64,000 nucleotides of DNA from Ovis canadensis. Lineage: Eukaryota > Chordata > Mammalia > Artiodactyla > Bovidae. How positions within the stretch are numbered: position 1 is the first letter of the stretch; each line of letters starts with the position of its first letter. The translations under genes were made by a program, and so were the position numbers. Shown here piece by piece: positions 59,853-64,000 of this stretch. Below the pieces are notes generated by a model that ran no database searches, had not been told where the DNA came from, and saw nothing but the letters and a program-made list of their open reading frames with translations. The stretch spans positions 133,521,384 to 133,585,383 of the forward strand of contig NC_091250.1 in NCBI RefSeq assembly GCF_042477335.2. The letters are read 5' to 3'.

Positions 59853-59896
59853 ACTGTGTGTGTGTGTGTGTCTGTGTGTGTGTGTGTGTCTGTGTA
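59853..59896. repeat. (TG)n microsatellite
   Basis: TG dinucleotides with two TC interruptions. Confidence 0.9.
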
Positions 59897-59971
59897 GTGT
59901 GCCTGGCCCCTGCTCCTTAATGTGCTTTCCCAGGAACAAAATACAAAGCCAGGAAAAAACAAAATCATCCA

Positions 59972-60372
59972 GAAACAAAGTAACAGGTGTCAGTGAAGGT
60001 GTGGACAAGACGGAGCCTGCTCACTTGCCAGCGGGCCGGGCCGCTGCTATGGAAGCCAGACTGGCAGGCTGCTCACCACGTCACACCGGAACCAGCAATC
60101 GCTCCCGGCGGAAACCCCCAAGAGCCTCCCAGAGAACCCGATTCAGTGTGGTCTCTCCTGCTTTGCCTGTGGGAGGTGAGTGCTGGAGGGTGGCCGGGGC
60201 CGGGCCTGGGGGCTACCAGACCGCCCAGTCCCTCTCGGAAAGACGGGTCCTGGTGCACAGCTGGCGGGACCACAGTCAGCATGTCAGGACGTTTGGCTGT
60301 TGCTGCCGAGATCGTCCACAGCCATACCTCATCAGTTATGGAGCATGGATAGAAGCCACGTGCCCACAGGCT
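59972..60372 (+). repeat. Degraded L1 3' fragment
   Basis: AGTAACAGGTGTCAGTGAAG, GCCGCTGCTATGGAAGCCAG and TGGATAGAAGCCACGTGCCC fall in the order of L1 3' sequence. GC-enriched. Confidence 0.4.
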
Positions 60373-60991
60373 CTTTGCCCATGACAGAGAACCCTGGCCG
60401 GGGGAGAGGCCTCGAGCTGCAGGCCCAGCACGCTCAGCCCCCACGCAGACGCCTGGCCGGGCTGCGGCTTCCCTGGGCTCCAAGCACCTCTCGTCCCAGG
60501 ACTGGAGTCTGGGCTGAGTGGACAGCCGGGTGGCGGCCCCCACCCTGAACCTCCACATCCTTCTTCCTGGGACTGCCTTGGGCCCCGCCCCAGGGTGCGC
60601 TGAGCGCGGGCCATCCGAGCCGCGGCGCCCCCGAGTTCTGTCCCCACGAGCCCAGGGCAGCCGGCGCCCCGACCAGTCTCCAGCCTGGCCTCGCCCAGCC
60701 CCCACCACATTTGCTCCCCGGAAGTCTGCCTGAGGCTGGCACCTGCTGCTACAGCGTCGAGGTCCAAACCCAAGTTCTGCCACCGACTGGCTGGGATGCC
60801 TGTGCCAGAAAGGGTCTCCGGTGGAAACCCCGGGTGCGGTTCCCCTCTGCTGCTTTCCCTCCCAACAGAGTGGCACCCGGCGCTGGCCGTGAGCCAGGGG
60901 GATATGCAGTTCCGAGCCGGCTGGCTGCAGGGCGAGGACACGTACGAGCTGGAGCAGCCCTTAACCCGGCGCAACCATCACGGGACAGTGT

Positions 60992-61885
60992 CTACACACA
61001 AAACTGTTTATTCAGACCAGCTCCTTCCCGGGGATGGGGGACACAGACAACCTGTCCCGGGGCACAGGCTTCCAGGAAGCCCTGGAAGTTGAGGAAGAAG
61101 CCCTCCAGGTCTCGGACCCGCGCCTCCTGCTGCCCCATGTGTTCAGCTTGTTTTTTTAGAGCCTCCACCTCCACCTCCAGCTGGGAGAACCTGTCCCTGA
61201 GCACGCCCAGCTCAGCCAACAATTCCAGGGTGCCTATGGGTTGGGGCTCTTCTGGGACACAGTCTCGGGTGCCCTGCCCACCTTCACATATACCTCTAAA
61301 GAGGTTTCTCATCTTCTCTTGGAGAGCAGGGCATCCCTCTCGCCCTCTGGAGAAAACTCTCCAGAACACCAGGGCACAAAGCAGGAAGAGACTCCTTAAA
61401 CTGGTCCCAGGCCAGCGGTCCCCAGGCCCTCGGCCCATCAGCGCCTCGGCACTGAGACACACCAGGCGGACCACACAGGGCATAGGTCCAAGCCCCGGCC
61501 AGGAGGCGCTGGCGTTTCCGACTCTGTCTCCCACGGACGAAGCAGGCACCCAAGCCTGCAGAGACAGCCTCCAGGGCAGACCCGGCGGTGGAAGGCCGAG
61601 GCACGCCGGGAACCGGGGTCTCGGGGTGGTCTCGCCCAGGTGAGAACGCCCTGCTTCGCCGGATGTAGGTGGCCATCCGGTCCCCATTACCCGACCTCCC
61701 GCCAGACTCAAGAGTGTCAGACTCCAGCTTTGAGGTCGTCCTTTGCTCCGCGGCGAGCTGGAGGCCCGGAGTCTTTCGCGGGCGCTCTGTAGCCCTGTGC
61801 GGAGCCAGTGTGCGACCCCGGAGGCCTGAGGGTCCCCTGTGCTCCAGTTCTCGGCGCCCGATCTCAGGCTGCAGGAAGGGAACAC
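60992..61885 (-). CDS. Unrecognised membrane/coiled-coil protein, tandem copy A
   Basis: A single open frame of 297 codons; no family recognised. Residues about 163-180 (SLRSLFLLCALVFWRVFS) form one hydrophobic segment followed by Arg, so a signal-anchor topology is likely. Residues about 221-262 (LLAELGVLRDRFSQLEVEVE and on) show heptads typical of a coiled coil. The start is uncertain: M1, M67, M135 or M150 (MGRGPGDRWPG) are possible, and the N-terminal third is low-complexity. An AATAAA at 61012-61007 overlaps the last codons, so a transcript may end within a few bases of the stop, or the true C-terminus may be spliced. The next copy has the same hydrophobic and coiled-coil blocks, which supports a real gene origin. 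It could also be a non-coding segmental repeat. Confidence 0.35.
   Translation of the reverse strand: MFPSCSLRSGAENWSTGDPQASGVAHWLRTGLQSARERLRASSSPRSKGRPQSWSLTLLSLAGGRVMGTGWPPTSGEAGRSHLGETTPRPRFPACLGLPPPGLPWRLSLQAWVPASSVGDRVGNASASWPGLGPMPCVVRLVCLSAEALMGRGPGDRWPGTSLRSLFLLCALVFWRVFSRGREGCPALQEKMRNLFRGICEGGQGTRDCVPEEPQPIGTLELLAELGVLRDRFSQLEVEVEALKKQAEHMGQQEARVRDLEGFFLNFQGFLEACAPGQVVCVPHPREGAGLNKQFCV
61007..61012 (-). terminator. AATAAA overlapping the end of copy A's frame
   Basis: Plus TTTATT gives AATAAA on the minus strand, 12 bases before the TAG at 60994-60992. Candidate poly(A) signal for the array transcript. Confidence 0.4.
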
Positions 61886-63095
61886 AAAGACGAGGGATCG
61901 GGCCGCTCCACAGGGCTGGAGTCCAAGGGGACCTTGGTGTTAAGGTTCCAAGGGAGGTCACCTGTGGCCGCTGCTTTCTGGCTGCCCTTGGCTCTGCAGG
62001 GAGCCCACCGAGAGGTTTGCTGGCCGTGGGCAGGAGTCCTGGGATCTCTCCCAAAGAGTCAGAGGCAGCCCTCCGCGGAGCAGCACATCCCGGGGCACAG
62101 GCTTCCAGGAGTTCCCGCAAGTTGATGAAGAAGACTGTCATTTCTCGGACCCACGCCTCCTGCTGCCCCAGGTGTTCGGCTTCATATTTAAGAGCCTCCA
62201 CCTCCTCCTCCAGCTGGGAGTACCTGTCCCAGAGCAGCTCCAGCTCAGCTAACTCCAGGGTGGCGGTGGGCGGGGGCTCTCCTGGGACACGGTCTCGGGT
62301 GCCCTGCCCACCGTCACATATTCCTCCAGAGAGGCTTATCATCCTCTCCTGCTGGAGGGCAGGGCATCCCTCTCGCCCTCTGGAGAAAACTCTCCAAAAC
62401 ACCAGAGCACAAACAAGAAGACCCTGCTTAAACTGGTCCCAGGCCAGCGGTCTCCAGGCCCTCGGCCCATCAGCGCCTCGGCACTGAGACACACCAGGCG
62501 GTCCACAAAGGGCATAGGTCCGAGCCCCGGGCAGGAGGCGCTGGCGTTTCCGACTCTGTCTCCCATGGAAACAGCCGGCACCCAAGTCTGCAGAGACAGC
62601 CTCCAGGCCAGACCCGGCAGTGGAAGGCCGAGGCACGCAGGGAACCAGGGTCTTGAGGTGGTCTCGCCCAGGTGGCTGGATGGAGGTAGCCGTAGGGTCC
62701 CCATTACCTGACCTCCCGCCAGACTCAAGAGCTGAGGTCGTCCTTTGCTCCTCGGCGAGCTGGAAGCCCGGAGTCTTTCTGGGCGCTCTGCAGCCGAGTG
62801 CGGAGCTGGTGTTCGATCCCGGAGGCCTGAGGGTGCCCTGTGCTCAGGTTCTCTGCAGCCGATCTGAGGCTGCAGGATGGGAACGCAAAGGTGAGGGATC
62901 TGGCCAGCTCCACAGGGCTGGAGACCAAGGGGACCTTGGAGTTAAGGTTCCGAGATGGGTCACCTGTGGCCGCTGGTCTCTGGCTGCCCTGGCTCTGCAA
63001 GGAGCCCAGGGAGAGGTTTGCTGGCCGTGGGCAGGAGACCTGGGATCTCTCCAAAGGAGTCAGCGGCGGTCCTGGGCCGAGCAGGACGTCCCAGG
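61020..63095 (-). repeat. Two adjacent tandem units of about 1.0 kb (A and B)
   Basis: Matching blocks sit 1001-1032 bp apart: CAGCGCCTCGGCACTGAGAC at 61439 and 62471, and GAGAGGTTTGCTGGCCGTGG at 62010 (one mismatch) and 63011. Each unit has an upstream block of about 330 bp and a block of about 620 bp with the hydrophobic/coiled-coil sequence. Overall identity looks high by eye. Confidence 0.85.
62056..62636 (-). pseudogene. Tandem copy B of the membrane/coiled-coil sequence, frame-shifted
   Basis: Same hydrophobic segment (LLVCALVFWRVFSRGREG) and coiled coil (LELLWDRYSQLEEEVEALKY) as copy A. One base is missing just before the hydrophobic segment, so the MGRGPGDRWPGTSL start used in copy A leads into a short out-of-frame tail. 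The coiled-coil frame is instead open from an ATG at 62636 and continues without a stop through unit A to 61296 (446 codons). Either a decayed copy or one with a different N-terminus. Confidence 0.4.
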
Positions 63096-63119
63096 TGGGG
63101 ACCCTGTGAAGGAGGAAAT

Positions 63120-63640
63120 GTCACGGCCTCTATCATGAGAGCACGATCCATTTGCGTCGGACTGTGGACTTTGAGCTCTTTGCCCAGTATCTATGGGAAC
63201 AGCATACCAATGGAAACCCAGAGCCCCGAACAAGGAGCCTCGGGACTTGTACCTAGACTCTCGGTCGCCTCAAAGAATATGCTAAGTATCTCTAACAGAA
63301 CCAAGTGGTAAACCCCATTATGCTCAGCGGGTATGACCACAGACCGATGGCTAAATGGCCATTGTTTAACTATGTAGGCTTATGAGGCATGAATCCTTGC
63401 TTAACTCCGATGCTGTCCACTTTTACCTTGTCCAGACTAGTTTCAAGGAAGCTGGGGAGGCGGGTTTGGGCTCGTACACTAGGGTACCTAAAGAGTTCAC
63501 AGAAACTGGTCAGGATCCCTGGCTAAGAGGAGACTCTGCCTTGGGGCTGCCCGTGTAATAATCGGCACTCCACCATCGGCACTGTCCTTCTGAGGGAGTT
63601 GTGTCCCGCAGCGCGTGCTTACGACACCTGGACCTCGTGT
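63120..63640. other. Unrelated insert between units B and C, possibly LTR-derived
   Basis: Low-CpG sequence with no similarity to the flanking units, sitting where unit C's coding block would be. Sequence such as TAAGAGGAGACTCTGCCTTG and GTGTAATAATCGGCACTCC recalls an endogenous retroviral LTR, but no family was identified and no ends were defined. Confidence 0.3.
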
Positions 63641-63674
63641 AGGGCTCTGGTCCGAGGTGGACCATCGTCCCGGT

Positions 63675-64000
63675 CGGGCTTTGAGGTCGCCCTCTCCTCC
63701 CCGATGACCTGGAAGCCCAGAGTCTTTAGGGGACGCTCCGAGGCCGTGTGCGGAGCTGGTGTGGGATCCCGGAAGACTGAGGTTCCCCTGTGCTCTGGAT
63801 CTCGCAACCGATCTCGTGCTGAGGGCGGGGAACCCCAAGGCGAGGGATCGGGCCTGTTCCACGGGGCTGGAGGCCAACGGGACCTTGGTTTTAAGGTTCC
63901 GAGGTGGGTCACCTGTGGCCGCTGGTCTGTGGCTGCCCTCGGCCCTGCAGGGAGCCCAGCGAGAGGTTTGCTGGCCGTGGGCAGGAGTCCTGGGATCTCT
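63675..64000 (-). repeat. Tandem unit C, upstream block only, cut by the window edge
   Basis: GCTTTGAGGTCG through GGCAGGAGTCCTGGGATCTC matches the upstream blocks of units A (61,728-62,047) and B (62,730-63,050). The coding block to its left is absent; the array may continue beyond 64,000. Confidence 0.8.

Larger units (their letters stand above)
57561..60990. other. Upstream of MAEA: repeats and unannotated sequence
   Basis: An AT-rich stretch (57700-58060), microsatellite, Bov-tA, L1 and BovB pieces, then GC-rich sequence (60370-60990) without a recognised gene. A MIR-like piece sits at about 60757-60812. Confidence 0.6.

Noticed and set aside
60711-61643. 310-codon plus-strand frame over the array
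   Set aside because: Antisense to the minus-strand coiled-coil frame and continuing into unrelated GC-rich sequence.

Overview
The window is mammalian nuclear DNA from a ruminant, most likely a bovid. The evidence is interspersed BovB (RTE-type LINE) copies, their Bov-A2 and Bov-tA SINE relatives, CHR-type tRNA SINEs, and GC-rich multi-exon genes whose encoded proteins I recognise. The two recognisable genes, UVSSA and MAEA, are adjacent in human 4p16.3. Here both are read on the minus strand, MAEA upstream (right) and UVSSA downstream (left). High GC and many minisatellites fit a distal chromosome-arm location. I cannot name the species.

Layout, left to right. 1-19,100: UVSSA (transcription-coupled repair scaffold), eleven coding exons on the minus strand; the last coding exons lie beyond the left edge. 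Its introns hold a 36-37 bp minisatellite (4.28-5.69 kb), an 18 bp minisatellite (14.5-14.94 kb) and four AT-rich, repeat-poor islands that resemble non-coding regulatory elements. 19,480-20,960: the UVSSA CpG island with a duplicated promoter module. 21,860-28,830: a repeat zone with an antisense CHR SINE, a nearly complete but disabled BovB, an LTR-like element, and an old L1 carrying nested Bov-A2 and BovB insertions. 30,545-57,054: MAEA, complete in nine coding exons (396 codons), with its poly(A) signal at the left and its CpG-island promoter at the right. 58,000-60,400: SINEs, L1 and BovB pieces. 61,000-64,000: a tandem array of about 1 kb units on the minus strand; one unit carries an open frame for an unrecognised membrane/coiled-coil protein, the next has its frame shifted, and a third is interrupted.

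MAEA encodes a RING-like subunit of the CTLH (GID-type) ubiquitin ligase, and UVSSA recruits TFIIH to stalled RNA polymerase II. They are neighbours by synteny; nothing here shows a shared pathway. The least explained region is the 61-64 kb array. All exon boundaries were read by eye from splice sites, reading phase and similarity to the remembered protein families; no alignment was run.
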